Below, one piece after another: positions 21,385 through 29,698 of a stretch of DNA of 64,000 bases. The notes under the pieces are model-generated. The model did not search any database, was not told where the DNA came from, and was given only the letters and a program-made list of their open reading frames with translations. The first letter of the stretch is position 1. Each line of letters starts with the position of its first letter. This stretch comes from Nocardia camponoti (GTDB lineage: Bacteria; Actinomycetota; Actinomycetes; Mycobacteriales; Mycobacteriaceae), in contig NZ_BMMW01000002.1 of the NCBI RefSeq assembly GCF_014646135.1, positions 248,001-312,000 on the forward strand, in the 5' to 3' direction. A program made the translations under genes and the position numbers.

Positions 21385-22101
21385 TCACCACTGGCCGTAG
21401 TACTCGGCGAGCGCGTTATTCACGTCAACGCCAACGCCGTCGATGCTGCGCTTGTCGATCTCGAACTGGTGCAGTTGCGCATCGGCGTTCACTTCACCGC
21501 GTGGCGTTCCCCAATTGTGTTGCCAGAACCACGAACCAACGCCTGCGGCGACGGCCCAGTCGATCGTCGGGCTGTTCGCGTACACGCCAACTCGGTCAGC
21601 GCCAATCACCGACTCCCAGCCCTGCAAATACGGGACGATGAGCTGATCGAATTCGTCGCCGCTCGGGTTGTCGTCGATCGATGCGTAAATCGGAGCGGAA
21701 TCCGGTCCGCCCGCCGCGCGATGCAGCGCGAGTCCGCGTTCGGCGTGCCGCAACCCGCCCTCGTAACCCTCGCGCCAATCCGATGTCTCGCCCTTGCCGA
21801 ACTGGTAGTTCGACACGATCGTGAGCCCTTCGTTCTGCAAATCCGCGACTTCGGCGGGCCGCAGCGGTTTGCCTTCCATCCACTCCGCGCCCGGCCTTCG
21901 ATCGGAAACGTAGCGGATGACGCCAACGTGACCGGCCGCTCGAATGGCAGCCGCTGACGGCACTCCACCCGCGTAATCGACAAGGGTGCCGAAAGATTGG
22001 GCCGATGCGCGCGGGCTGGCCGCCGCGCCTAATCCAACGGCACCAGCCACCGCCGCCGCGACACCGAAAAACTCACGGCGAGACACTGAAACAGGACGCA
22101 T
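21385..22101 (-). CDS. Tat-exported DUF1906 (glycoside-hydrolase-like, Rv2525c-type) protein
   Basis: 238 residues from ATG 22101, with AAGGAG 9-14 nt upstream. The N-terminus SVSRREFFGVAAAVAGAVGL is a twin-arginine signal. The mature domain (LVDYAGGVPS, VIRYVSDRRP, TIVSNYQFGKGE, IYASIDDNP, GVYANSPTIDW, FWQHNW) follows the DUF1906 TIM-barrel family that includes Rv2525c, which is implicated in cell-envelope homeostasis. Catalytic activity is unproven in the family. Confidence 0.88.
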   Translation of the reverse strand: MRPVSVSRREFFGVAAAVAGAVGLGAAASPRASAQSFGTLVDYAGGVPSAAAIRAAGHVGVIRYVSDRRPGAEWMEGKPLRPAEVADLQNEGLTIVSNYQFGKGETSDWREGYEGGLRHAERGLALHRAAGGPDSAPIYASIDDNPSGDEFDQLIVPYLQGWESVIGADRVGVYANSPTIDWAVAAGVGSWFWQHNWGTPRGEVNADAQLHQFEIDKRSIDGVGVDVNNALAEYYGQW

Positions 22102-22210
22102 CGTGGGACTCCTTCGTATGGCAACGGGAATCACGAACGTCTTGTCATTGCATCACGGGCTACCGAGAACGCCCGCGAACCACACGTAACATCTGAACCT
22201 CAAATGAAGG

Positions 22211-23392
22211 TTACGTCGCCTCGTCGATGGCAGCGCCAACGTCGATGGTTCGACCAGCTGGATCGGCCAGTTCGGTAGTGACAACCGCGACGACCTGCGC
22301 GGCGATCTGCTTCCGAATGCCGGCTAGTCGAGCGAGGGTTCGCGCGCGCAAACCCGTCGCGGTGAAAAGCAACTGGATCTCTTCTGCCGTCGGCGGCGGC
22401 ACGTCGATCACGATCTGCAGCGGTTCGGCCGCCCGCGCGGTGAGGATAAGCGGCACTTCAAGGTCGGCGCGGTATTTGTTGGCTTTGAGTACGTCGACGG
22501 TGATGTCCAGCCCGACTGGCACAACCACGTCGAAAACCCGCAGCTCACCGAGGTCGCCGCCGCGATCGAAGATGCGCGGTTGTCCGATCGCGCCCGACAC
22601 CGTGACGGTCGCCGCGCCGCGCGGCCCTTCGGCGAGCGGACCGATTTCGATCGGGCGACCGCCTAATTGCCCGAGCACGCTGTGTACCCGGTCGACGGTG
22701 ACGATGCGTTGGAAAAACCGCGCGCCCATGTCTCGGTGGTCGATCCAGTCGAAAATCGTGTCGTTGCGGTGCGGCGAACGGTAGCCGTCGAGGATGGCTT
22801 CGATATCGAAGACCCGTTCCGCGCGGAACTTCGGATCGGAAATGATGCCGTTGACGCGGGTGGCAACCTCGCGCTTGACGAGGCCAGCGATGGGATCGAG
22901 CAGCATCTCCCACGCCGCTTCGACGGCTTCAGCGCGCAGGGTGAAGCTGACGTCCCTAGCGGTGACCGGCGCGACGTCGATGACGACAAGCAGCGGTTGC
23001 GCGGTGCGCGGACGCAGCGTCAGCGAAATCTCGACGACGGCGGCAACGCGCAACCTGCGCCCACCTAGCGAGATTTCGACCGCGAGCGTAAGTGGAATTT
23101 TGACGACAAACGCCAGCTCAGCGCCAGGTTCGCGCTTCACGATGGGCGTGCCGAGTGCACCTTCGGCCGAAAATCCAGCCAACCCAGCAGGGCCCAGCGA
23201 GAACGGCCCGATCGAAACGCCACGGCCCGTCATCCCTGAAACAGCGGCGACGATGCGTTCCTCGGTGACCGCGTAAGCGATGAACCGCTCACCGAACTCT
23301 TCGTATTCAAGCCAGTCCTGGCCACCGGGATGCTCTTCGAACGGTCGCATAAGTTTCCCGAAACCCTTCACCTTCGCTTGGACGTCCATCAC
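22211..23392 (-). CDS. Unrecognised protein with two tandem homologous domains
   Basis: 393 residues; GTG 23392 or ATG 23389. I do not recognise the family. The protein has no signal peptide or membrane helix. Two halves of ~165 residues repeat the same pattern: RF..(Y/I)VT.(E/R), SIGPFSLGP vs EIGPLAEGP, GALGTPIV vs GAIGQPRI, QPLLVVIDVAPVTARDV vs EPLQIVIDVPPPTAEEI, a long amphipathic helix, then DP. Each half is beta-rich with alternating hydrophobic residues and ends in helices, which could build a hydrophobic-ligand-binding shell; that is inference. It lies between a Tat-exported protein and a CHAP amidase on the same strand. Confidence 0.8.
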   Translation of the reverse strand: MMDVQAKVKGFGKLMRPFEEHPGGQDWLEYEEFGERFIAYAVTEERIVAAVSGMTGRGVSIGPFSLGPAGLAGFSAEGALGTPIVKREPGAELAFVVKIPLTLAVEISLGGRRLRVAAVVEISLTLRPRTAQPLLVVIDVAPVTARDVSFTLRAEAVEAAWEMLLDPIAGLVKREVATRVNGIISDPKFRAERVFDIEAILDGYRSPHRNDTIFDWIDHRDMGARFFQRIVTVDRVHSVLGQLGGRPIEIGPLAEGPRGAATVTVSGAIGQPRIFDRGGDLGELRVFDVVVPVGLDITVDVLKANKYRADLEVPLILTARAAEPLQIVIDVPPPTAEEIQLLFTATGLRARTLARLAGIRKQIAAQVVAVVTTELADPAGRTIDVGAAIDEAT

Positions 23393-23443
23393 GGTACGTG
23401 ACCGTCAGAGCGGCGTGACGCGCGAAGTGCCACACAACTCCCC

Positions 23444-23472
23444 CGTCCTGCCGATGAGGGGGAAGCAGGACG
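23444..23472 (-). terminator. Hairpin between the CHAP gene and the duplicated-domain gene
   Basis: CGTCCTGC (23444-23451) pairs perfectly with GCAGGACG (23465-23472), extended by Cs/Gs with one mismatch. No U-tract follows, so it may be a weak terminator or a leader hairpin. The rest of the ~200-bp gap shows nothing further. Confidence 0.3.
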
Positions 23473-23595
23473 AGGGCGTTGGCGACGGCGCTGCCGGGCG
23501 CCGCGTTCTCCATGGTACGGGCACGTTGACCGTGTCGCCGAGCAGAAGTACGCGCAGTTTGCTTGGGCGACAATGGGTTTCAGTACCGGACGGTT

Positions 23596-24183
23596 TTAGA
23601 ACCTGCCGTAGCCAACTAGGTCGACCATCTCCGCCGGTTTGATGGTCTGCACCCGGACGCGACCTAGTTCGTTGCCGCCGATGGTGGTGATCTCGTCGCC
23701 ATCGGCGCGCAGGACGATGTTGGTGTGCTGACCCATCGGACTGCCAGGGCCGTACAGCACGACATCGCCGGTGCGCGGTCGATAGCCGACATCGGGCCTC
23801 GTGAAGCGACCAAGTGACTGGTAGTACTCCTGCAACGTGTACACGCCGGGGATACGCCACGAACCCGAATTCGGGTTCGCTAGTGGGCGGCCCGCTTCGC
23901 GCATGGTCCAGCTCACGAAGTCGGCGCACCACGGCTCGGTGACACCTTCGGCGTATTTGGGGCCAGCACCTGGACGTTCATGTTCGCGACGCAGCACTTC
24001 GACCAATGCGGCCTGCTGATGGTCGAGCGACTCGCTCTCGATCGCCGGAAAGCGCTGGTCGGAGTCGTTGACGGCCCACCACCCGATGCCGACCGCGACC
24101 GTGGCGAGCGTCGCGAGCAACGCCGTGCCCGCGGCGATCCACCTACCCAGCCGTGGGCGACTTGCTTCGATTACCTCAGTCAT
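23596..24183 (-). CDS. Membrane-anchored CHAP-domain amidase/endopeptidase
   Basis: 195 residues. An N-terminal helix (WIAAGTALLATLATVAVGIG) acts as anchor or signal. The CHAP domain has the catalytic Cys in EPWCADFVSW and His in GQHTNIVL, with TGDVVLY between. Such enzymes cleave peptidoglycan stem peptides or amide bonds; the exact bond is unknown. ATG 24183 has a GGGGGG-rich Shine-Dalgarno 4 nt upstream. A single-gene transcript is likely. Confidence 0.88.
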   Translation of the reverse strand: MTEVIEASRPRLGRWIAAGTALLATLATVAVGIGWWAVNDSDQRFPAIESESLDHQQAALVEVLRREHERPGAGPKYAEGVTEPWCADFVSWTMREAGRPLANPNSGSWRIPGVYTLQEYYQSLGRFTRPDVGYRPRTGDVVLYGPGSPMGQHTNIVLRADGDEITTIGGNELGRVRVQTIKPAEMVDLVGYGRF

Positions 24184-24482
24184 GTTCCCCCCGCTCTAAT
24201 TCGGCCTTTGTCTTGATAAGACGAATCTCGCGCGGGTTCGGTTCCCCGGTGGCGAAAGAATTTTTCGGTGAATTTCGAAGCGGTGAGCAATCCACCGGAT
24301 GGACCCCTGCGCCATCCGGGGGAAACTCGTGCGAGCCGCCCCGAAACACACCGCACCCGGAAAAGTTCCGGAAGCCACGGGCATCGGCCACGTGGTTGCG
24401 CCAAGTGTCTTCAACTGCTAATCGTGGGTCAAGCTAGACGGCTGTCCCAGTTTGTCCCAGTTAACCGAAAGCAGGCTCGTTC
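24184..24482. other. Intergenic region between CHAP gene and XRE regulator
   Basis: 299 bp with no credible ORF. It holds the upstream regions of two divergent genes. Apart from the tandem 10-bp repeat near the XRE start I see no tRNA, riboswitch or mobile-element trace. Short frames on the minus strand across it lack starts with Shine-Dalgarno or a TANNNT box. Confidence 0.6.
24443..24462 (+). repeat. Tandem 10-bp direct repeat, likely operator
   Basis: TGTCCCAGTT occurs twice head-to-tail with no gap (24443-24452, 24453-24462), 20 nt before the regulator start. The repeat period equals one DNA turn, suiting side-by-side binding of an HTH protein, most simply the adjacent XRE regulator. Confidence 0.55.
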
Positions 24483-25220
24483 GTGGAAGACCCCCGTGCG
24501 CCCATCGCGCGCTACCTGCGCGAACAACGGGAGTCGGCCGCGCTCACCCGGGTCGAGCTTGGCGCGAAGGCTGGCATTTCGCCCGCGCTGATTCAAAAAA
24601 TCGAACAAGGAACGCGCACACCAACTTTGGAGGCGCTTACCGCGCTCTTTGACGCGCTCGCTGTGCCGGAACTTTTCCGCGAACATCTACTGTCGCTGTC
24701 GCTGTCGCATCGCTATGAACCGACGGCCGAAGCCCAGGTGCGTCCCGCTGATCGCGCGCTCATCGACGGAATGCGGCACCCAGCCAGCTTGCAGCGGTAC
24801 CCAACCTACGAGATTCTCGCGACCAATTCCGCGTGGCGCCAGTGGTTTCCGGGGCTAGCACCCGGAATCTCGTTGCTGGAGTGGATGTTTCTCGATCCGC
24901 GCGCCAAAGAAGTGCTCGTCGAATGGGCGCCGCAGGTACATATGTGCCTGTACGGCTTTCGCGTGATGAGCCCTGGCACCGCACCGCGCAAACGCATCGC
25001 CGACATCGTCGCGCGATGCGAAGCCGCGCCCGAGTGGGCCGCGATGTGGGCGACGACGCCGGAAACCGTGCACGACCTCGACAATCAGGTCGCTGTGCTG
25101 CGCGATCCGGTTACGGGCGCGGTAACCCGGATGACGATGCACAGTCTCAGCGCGACCTCACGATCGCGCCGAGACCCCACCTTGGTCGCCTTTAGCCCTG
25201 AGTCTGCTTCTTGCCCATAG
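24483..25220 (+). CDS. XRE-family transcriptional regulator with MmyB-like ligand-binding domain
   Basis: 245 residues from GTG 24483. An HTH_31/XRE domain lies at about 8-65 (ALTRVELGAKAGISPALIQK, then IEQGTRTPTLEAL). The C-terminal MmyB-like PAS-type domain (YPTYEILATNSAWRQWFPGL, then a conserved LEWMFLDPRAKE) is thought to bind a fatty-acid-like ligand. These regulators usually control an adjacent SDR or transporter gene; here no divergent SDR exists. The C-terminal 29 nt overlap the convergent MFS gene. A tandem repeat just upstream suggests autoregulation. Confidence 0.9.
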   Translation: MEDPRAPIARYLREQRESAALTRVELGAKAGISPALIQKIEQGTRTPTLEALTALFDALAVPELFREHLLSLSLSHRYEPTAEAQVRPADRALIDGMRHPASLQRYPTYEILATNSAWRQWFPGLAPGISLLEWMFLDPRAKEVLVEWAPQVHMCLYGFRVMSPGTAPRKRIADIVARCEAAPEWAAMWATTPETVHDLDNQVAVLRDPVTGAVTRMTMHSLSATSRSRRDPTLVAFSPESASCP

Positions 25221-26625
25221 GGATACACGCGGTGAACGCGATCGCCGCGATCGCACCGGCCATCGCGATGAAGAACGCGGTGTGGAACGCCTCGCGAGTG
25301 GGCAGCATGTGCGTGCCGAGTTGCATCGTCATGTGCGCGAGCACGACGCCCATCACCGCCGACGATGTCGACGTACCGATCGAGCGCATCAGCGAGTTCA
25401 ACCCGTTGGCCGCGCCGGTTTCGCTGAGCGGGACCGCGCCCATGATCAGCGCGGGCATTGCCGCGTACGCGAGGCCAACACCACCGGCGACAATGATCGC
25501 CGACAGCATGATCTGCCAAACGCTGTCCATCAGCACCACCGCGACGAGATAACCGATCGCGATCACGGCCGAGCCAAGCGCGAGCGTGACCTTGGGGCCC
25601 TTGCGGGCCGAAAGCTTCGCCGACATGGGCGAAAGCAGCATCATCACCAGGCCAGTCGGTGCCATCGCGAGCCCAGCGACGACCATCGAAAGGCCGAAGC
25701 CGTACCCGGTCGCCTTAGGTGCCATGAGCAGCTGCGGGAACGTCAGCGACATGCCATACAGCGCGAAACCGACTGCGATGGACGCGAGGTTGGTGAAAAG
25801 CACACGCGGACGGGCCGAAACGCGCAGGTCGATTAGCGGAGACTTCTGCCGCAATTCGTAGGCACCCCAGGCGAGGAACGTGACGAGCGAAAGCCCGAAA
25901 AGGCCGAGGATCGACGAGCTACCCCAGCCCCAATCGGCACCCTTGGTGATGCCGATGAGCAGCGACAACAGCGCGATCGCGAGACCAATCGCGCCGCCGA
26001 AATCGAAGCGCGACGGCGTGCGCACCGGCGACTCAGGAACGAAGATGAAGACCAGCGTCGCGCAGATGAGGCCCATTCCAGCGGCTGTCCAGAACAGCAT
26101 GTGCCAGTCCGCGTTTTGGGCGATCACCGCGGCGAACGGCATGCCGATCGCGCCACCGACGCCCAGGGTCGCGCTCATCACGGCCATCGCCGAACCCACT
26201 CGCTCAGTTGGCAATTCGTCGCGCATGATGCTGATGCCGAGCGGGATCGCGCCGAACGCAGCGCCCTGTAGTGACCGGCCGATGAGTTCCGGGATCAGCG
26301 ACGAGAAGCTCGCGGCGATCACCGAGCCGACAATCATGAAGCCGAGGCTGATGACGAGCATGCGGCGCTTGCCGAACATGTCACCGAGGCGGCCTGAGAT
26401 CGGCGTGAACACCGCCGAGGCGAGCAGCGTCGCCGTGACGACCCACGACGCGTTCGATGCTGACGTGTTCAGCAGGCTTGGCAGCGACGGAATGATCGGG
26501 ATGACCAACGTCTGCATCAGCGAGACAACAACGCCGACCGTGCTCAGCACCGCGATCAGCGCGCCGGGCGCGATGCGCCGGGTTTTTTGGGTGGCCGGCG
26601 TGACGTCGGCATCTAGTACAGACAC
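25192..26625 (-). CDS. MFS drug:proton antiporter, DHA2 (14-TM) type
   Basis: 477 residues from GTG 26625; the frame is open to 26766, but that part overlaps the divergent regulator. About 14 membrane helices. Motif A-like GRLGDMFGKRR and motif C-like GVGGAIGMPFAAVIA are present. It likely exports a toxic compound. Divergence from a MarR gene with a palindrome in between is the usual arrangement for substrate-induced derepression. No Shine-Dalgarno precedes the start; TAGCGT lies 8 nt upstream on the minus strand. Confidence 0.88.
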   Translation of the reverse strand: MSVLDADVTPATQKTRRIAPGALIAVLSTVGVVVSLMQTLVIPIIPSLPSLLNTSASNASWVVTATLLASAVFTPISGRLGDMFGKRRMLVISLGFMIVGSVIAASFSSLIPELIGRSLQGAAFGAIPLGISIMRDELPTERVGSAMAVMSATLGVGGAIGMPFAAVIAQNADWHMLFWTAAGMGLICATLVFIFVPESPVRTPSRFDFGGAIGLAIALLSLLIGITKGADWGWGSSSILGLFGLSLVTFLAWGAYELRQKSPLIDLRVSARPRVLFTNLASIAVGFALYGMSLTFPQLLMAPKATGYGFGLSMVVAGLAMAPTGLVMMLLSPMSAKLSARKGPKVTLALGSAVIAIGYLVAVVLMDSVWQIMLSAIIVAGGVGLAYAAMPALIMGAVPLSETGAANGLNSLMRSIGTSTSSAVMGVVLAHMTMQLGTHMLPTREAFHTAFFIAMAGAIAAIAFTACIPMGKKQTQG

Positions 26626-26646
26626 GGATGTGCACGCTACACATCG

Positions 26647-26661
26647 TGTGCATATTGCACA
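26647..26661. promoter_or_regulatory. Palindromic operator between MFS and MarR genes
   Basis: TGTGCA-TAT-TGCACA is a perfect 6-3-6 inverted repeat in the 75-bp divergent spacer; related TGTGCA/GTGCAC half-sites lie next to it at 26628-26650. It is the expected MarR-dimer site. Confidence 0.65.
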
Positions 26662-26700
26662 AAGTTGAATTTCGCGTGATTCCCGCGACATAGTTGGCAC

Positions 26701-27174
26701 ATGTCCGAATCCGCCGACGCAGCCTTCTCCGACCTGGTCTTCGAGCTGAACCTGATTGGCCGCCACTTCCCCAACACCGCCCGTCGGCTGCCCGGATACC
26801 TGCTCGACCGCTCGGCGTTCCTCATCCTCACCCGCCTCGACCTGGGTGAGCCGCTGAGCCTGCGCGAGCTGTCGGAGGCGTTTCAGCTCGATATCTCAAC
26901 GATCAACCGGCAAGTCGGGGCGATGCTCAAGCAAGATCTGGTCGAACGGGTGCCCGACCCGGCTGGCGGCGTCGCGCGCAAAATCAAGGCGACCGAAGAT
27001 GGCCGCGCCGCGCTCGTCGCCGATCGACGGCAACGGCGCGCGAGTTTTGGTCGCGTTCTTGCGGATTGGGCCGACGACGACGTCGCCGAACTCAGCAGAT
27101 TGATACGAAAGTTGAATCAGTCAGTTGAGCAGATCGAGGATAATCCCTGGCCGAGACCACCTCGCGAGTCCTGA
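26701..27174 (+). CDS. MarR-family transcriptional regulator
   Basis: 157 residues. A winged helix-turn-helix is seen at about 45-110: LSLRELSEAFQLDISTINRQ, GAMLKQDLVERVPDPAGGVA, RKIKATEDGRAAL. Dimerisation helices flank it. It probably represses itself and the divergent MFS exporter through the palindrome upstream; this is inference from layout. The ATG 26701 lacks a clear Shine-Dalgarno and sits 6 nt after CATAGT. Confidence 0.9.
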   Translation: MSESADAAFSDLVFELNLIGRHFPNTARRLPGYLLDRSAFLILTRLDLGEPLSLRELSEAFQLDISTINRQVGAMLKQDLVERVPDPAGGVARKIKATEDGRAALVADRRQRRASFGRVLADWADDDVAELSRLIRKLNQSVEQIEDNPWPRPPRES

Positions 27175-27182
27175 TCCGGCGC

Positions 27183-27188
27183 TAGGCT
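27183..27188 (+). promoter_or_regulatory. -10 hexamer for leaderless small membrane protein gene
   Basis: TAGGCT, 7 nt before GTG 27196. Confidence 0.45.
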
Positions 27189-27195
27189 CGCGGCC

Positions 27196-27525
27196 GTGGT
27201 CACTCATCGGTCAGGCCGTCCGAGCTGGCTTTCCTGGAGCAATTACTTCATCGGCGTCGGTGGGCTCGTGCTCGGACTCTGTTTCGGGGTGTGCGCGGCG
27301 TTGATTGCCGGGCCCGAACATCAGGTCGCCGCTATCGCGCTTGGCGTCGCGGCCGGAATTTGCGTGCTGCCCGTGCTTTTTCGTGCGCTTGGCGAGCTGC
27401 GATTTTTGGTGCGATTGACGCTACTCGGCATCGTTTTCGCGCTTTTGCTCCCAGCGTTGGCGGTCAGCGGCGAAGTGCGCGACTGGGCCGCCGAACGCTG
27501 GGAACAGGCGTGCAAACAGGCTTAG
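27196..27525 (+). CDS. Small membrane protein of unknown function
   Basis: 109 residues from GTG 27196 with three hydrophobic helices (FIGVGGLVLGLCFGVCAALI, AAIALGVAAGICVLPVLF, LTLLGIVFALLLPALAV) and a short charged C-terminus. No family is recognised. It begins 21 bp after the MarR gene but has its own TANNNT box. Its TAG stop overlaps the TAA of the convergent secreted-protein gene (TTAG at 27522-27525). Confidence 0.7.
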   Translation: MVTHRSGRPSWLSWSNYFIGVGGLVLGLCFGVCAALIAGPEHQVAAIALGVAAGICVLPVLFRALGELRFLVRLTLLGIVFALLLPALAVSGEVRDWAAERWEQACKQA

Positions 27526-27830
27526 TACTGGTTGCGCGGCACCGAAAGCAGGAACTGAACCAGGTTTTGGGCGAAGCGAGAGGCTTGCCAGGTGAACCAC
27601 AGTTGCGCTGGCCCGTTCGCCGCTTCCGCTGAGCCTGCCACCGAACCCGTGCTCGCTGCGGCTGAGCCGACGCTCGCTCCCGCCGAACCCGCTGCCGACC
27701 CAACCGCCAACTCCGCCGACCCGGCAGCCGAACCCGATCCAGGCGCCGGTGCCGCGTAGGCGGGCGCGGCCGCGCCAAGCAATCCGGCAGTCAACGCGAC
27801 GCCGACCATCGCAGTTCGTACACGAATCAT
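27522..27830 (-). CDS. Small secreted Gly/Ser/Ala-rich protein
   Basis: 102 residues. A Sec signal peptide (VRTAMVGVALTAGLLGAAAP, cleavage after AYA) is followed by ~45 residues of imperfect GSAAGSAG-like low complexity. A short aromatic C-terminus (AQLWFTWQASRFAQNLVQFL) could be amphipathic. No family is recognised. The low-complexity DNA is repetitive and might vary in length between strains. Confidence 0.65.
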   Translation of the reverse strand: MIRVRTAMVGVALTAGLLGAAAPAYAAPAPGSGSAAGSAELAVGSAAGSAGASVGSAAASTGSVAGSAEAANGPAQLWFTWQASRFAQNLVQFLLSVPRNQY

Positions 27831-28040
27831 CTGCTAACCCACTCTCGAAAATCACTGCCAAAGCGCAGTATTCATCCTTCGCGTTAGTGTCGCGCAAAAT
27901 TTGTCCGTTATTACAGTGATCACAACAGATCCCCCATAATTATGGGCAAGCGACCAGTTCATGCAGCCGCGTTACCGCAGGTTGTCGGTGCGTGCGACTA
28001 CGATCGGGCACATCCAGTTTCCCCTGCTAAGGAGTTACGC

Positions 28041-28463
28041 GTGAAGCTTTTCGTTCAACGATGTGTGATCGGTATCAGTTTGGCGTTGGGGCTAGCGGGC
28101 GGATCGGGTGTTGCCGTCGCCGATCCAGCGGTGATGCCGTTCCAAATCAATCCGGCCCCCTTCGGCAACCCGAACGGGAGCTTCGACGCGTTCCCTGGCC
28201 GTTGCGCTGTGGTCTTTGTTGAACCGGGTTCGGTCGTGATCACGGGCGCGAATGCGCGTGGCTGGGGCTGTTATCCGCAGTCGCACGTGCGGTGGTGGAA
28301 CATCACGACGGGCGCGACGGGCTACGCGCAGTTGGGACCGGGCCTGAACGGCTTCCCGCCAGCCGCGACGTTGACGACGGGCGCTGGGACAGTTGGGCTG
28401 ATGTTGACGTCGGCATCGGGCGGCCCGGAGACGCCGGGGTTCGCGACGTTTACCGTTAGCTAG
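28041..28463 (+). CDS. Small secreted protein with signal peptide
   Basis: 140 residues from GTG 28041, with AAGGAG 7-12 nt upstream; the longer frame from 27942 is rejected. Signal peptide VKLFVQRCVIGISLALGLAG followed by a cut near VAVADP. The mature part has two cysteines (GRCAVVF and WGCYP) and a Gly/Thr-rich beta pattern. Similar short exported proteins are common in Nocardia/Rhodococcus-type genomes, but I know no function. The methyltransferase gene begins immediately after its stop. Confidence 0.75.
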   Translation: MKLFVQRCVIGISLALGLAGGSGVAVADPAVMPFQINPAPFGNPNGSFDAFPGRCAVVFVEPGSVVITGANARGWGCYPQSHVRWWNITTGATGYAQLGPGLNGFPPAATLTTGAGTVGLMLTSASGGPETPGFATFTVS

Positions 28464-29054
28464 GTGGAATCGGTTGCGAGTTCGTACCGCGCACTGACGT
28501 CGGCGTACGTGGAGGCGTGCGGAACAGTTGAGTTTTTGCACCCCGATGATGTGGGGTTTGTGCTGGCCAACTTGGGCGTTGATGGCCCGGTTCTCGACTT
28601 AGGTTGTGGGCCGGGACATTTCACGAAGGTGTTGGTTGATGCGGGCTTGGACGCGCGCGGAATCGATTTGGTAGACACGTTCGTCGCGCATGCCCAGGCG
28701 ACCTACCCCGACGTTGCGTACACGCAGGGCACGTTGCACGCTTTGCCGCACGAATCCGCTTCGGTAGCAGGCGCTTTGGCGTGGTACTCGCTTATCCACG
28801 AGCCGCCGGAAACACTGCCGTTGATCGTGGGAGAGATCGCCCGCGTATTGCGCCCGTCGGCCCCGCTGGTGGTTGGATTCTTCGACGGAGAAGTATGCGA
28901 ACCCTTCGCGCACAAGGTAACAACGGCTTACCGCTGGCCTCCGGCAGAACTATCGGCGATTTTCGCGGCGGCGGGTTTCACGGAAGTAGCGAGGACGGGT
29001 CGCCCTGCGACGGCGACAGCCCGTTCGCACGCGGCCCTCGCGTTCCGCCGCTGA
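28464..29054 (+). CDS. Class I SAM-dependent methyltransferase
   Basis: 196 residues. Motif I VLDLGCGPGHFTKVL (about 43-57), the acidic ribose-binding GIDLVDTFV, and a later PLVVGFFDGE strand define a Rossmann methyltransferase of the Methyltransf_11/25 type. The substrate is unknown. GTG 28464 directly abuts the TAG of the secreted-protein gene, implying co-transcription by re-initiation. Confidence 0.85.
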   Translation: MESVASSYRALTSAYVEACGTVEFLHPDDVGFVLANLGVDGPVLDLGCGPGHFTKVLVDAGLDARGIDLVDTFVAHAQATYPDVAYTQGTLHALPHESASVAGALAWYSLIHEPPETLPLIVGEIARVLRPSAPLVVGFFDGEVCEPFAHKVTTAYRWPPAELSAIFAAAGFTEVARTGRPATATARSHAALAFRR

Positions 29055-29129
29055 CCGTCTTACGCCGCCCGTCAGATCCGCACATCGCGCACGGTGTGGC
29101 CAAACCGGCGAAGCGAGTCGCCGGGTTAA

Positions 29130-29660
29130 TCATGCAATGCGGGTCTGAATTTCGCGGATCGTCGAGCCGAGGATGCCGTTTGCCAGCAGGCCTGGGCCGA
29201 GTGGGCCCGACGAGCTCGCGCCGAGAGCGGGAAGTTGGCGCAGAACCGCCCGCTCGGCCTCAGTTAATTCCGCCAGCTGCCAAGTTATTTCGTTGCTCAC
29301 CAGGTCGGGTTGGGCCAGATTGGCAAGCGACACAGCCTTTATCGCATAGGCTGCCGCGCCCAACGCGTGTGCTGCCATGTGTGGGACTGCGGCGGCCTGA
29401 GCGATAGACCTCGCCGCCGCAGCGCCTGCAGGCGTGGTCGCAGCACCGGCTGCCTTCACCGCAACCATCCGCTTGGCGATCGCGTCGGCTGTGCCCCCCT
29501 GCCCTCCGCCGTACGCCTGTGTGCGCGCAACCGCGTCCTCGATCGCGCGCGACGCATCAGCATCGGCGTGGAACAACGGAAGCACTCGCTCGGCACAGGC
29601 AATCGCCCACCGCGCGATCACGCGCCGATCGGCGTCGCTCAGAGTCTGAATAGAAGCCAC
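29130..29660 (-). CDS. Putative immunity protein (Imm5-like)
   Basis: 176 residues from GTG 29660; the frame is open to 29816 but overlaps the VOC gene. RRVIARWAIACAERVLPLFH and the alanine-rich helices AAAARSIAQAAAVPHMAAHA, LGAAAYAIKAV followed by EITWQLAEL match my memory of the helical putative-immunity (Imm5-like) family found beside polymorphic toxins or standing alone. No toxin cassette is visible nearby. The assignment is from pattern recall. Confidence 0.6.
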   Translation of the reverse strand: MASIQTLSDADRRVIARWAIACAERVLPLFHADADASRAIEDAVARTQAYGGGQGGTADAIAKRMVAVKAAGAATTPAGAAAARSIAQAAAVPHMAAHALGAAAYAIKAVSLANLAQPDLVSNEITWQLAELTEAERAVLRQLPALGASSSGPLGPGLLANGILGSTIREIQTRIA

Positions 29661-29698
29661 CGACCCATAGTGCCCGAGCTTCAAGCGGCCGCGAAGTC

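Noticed and set aside
23307-23573. 88-codon minus-strand frame between the CHAP and duplicated-domain genes
   Set aside because: It overlaps the start of the duplicated-domain gene in another frame, has no Shine-Dalgarno or TANNNT box, and has no recognisable motif.
24184-24260. Possible tRNA T-arm (GGGTTCGGTTCCCC) near the CHAP gene
   Set aside because: The T-stem does not pair over five bases, and no acceptor, D or anticodon stems can be drawn around it.
24184-24330. Possible c-di-AMP riboswitch before the CHAP amidase gene
   Set aside because: GGGGAACC-like and CCGAACCCG-like pieces occur, but in the wrong order and without the flanking paired helices.
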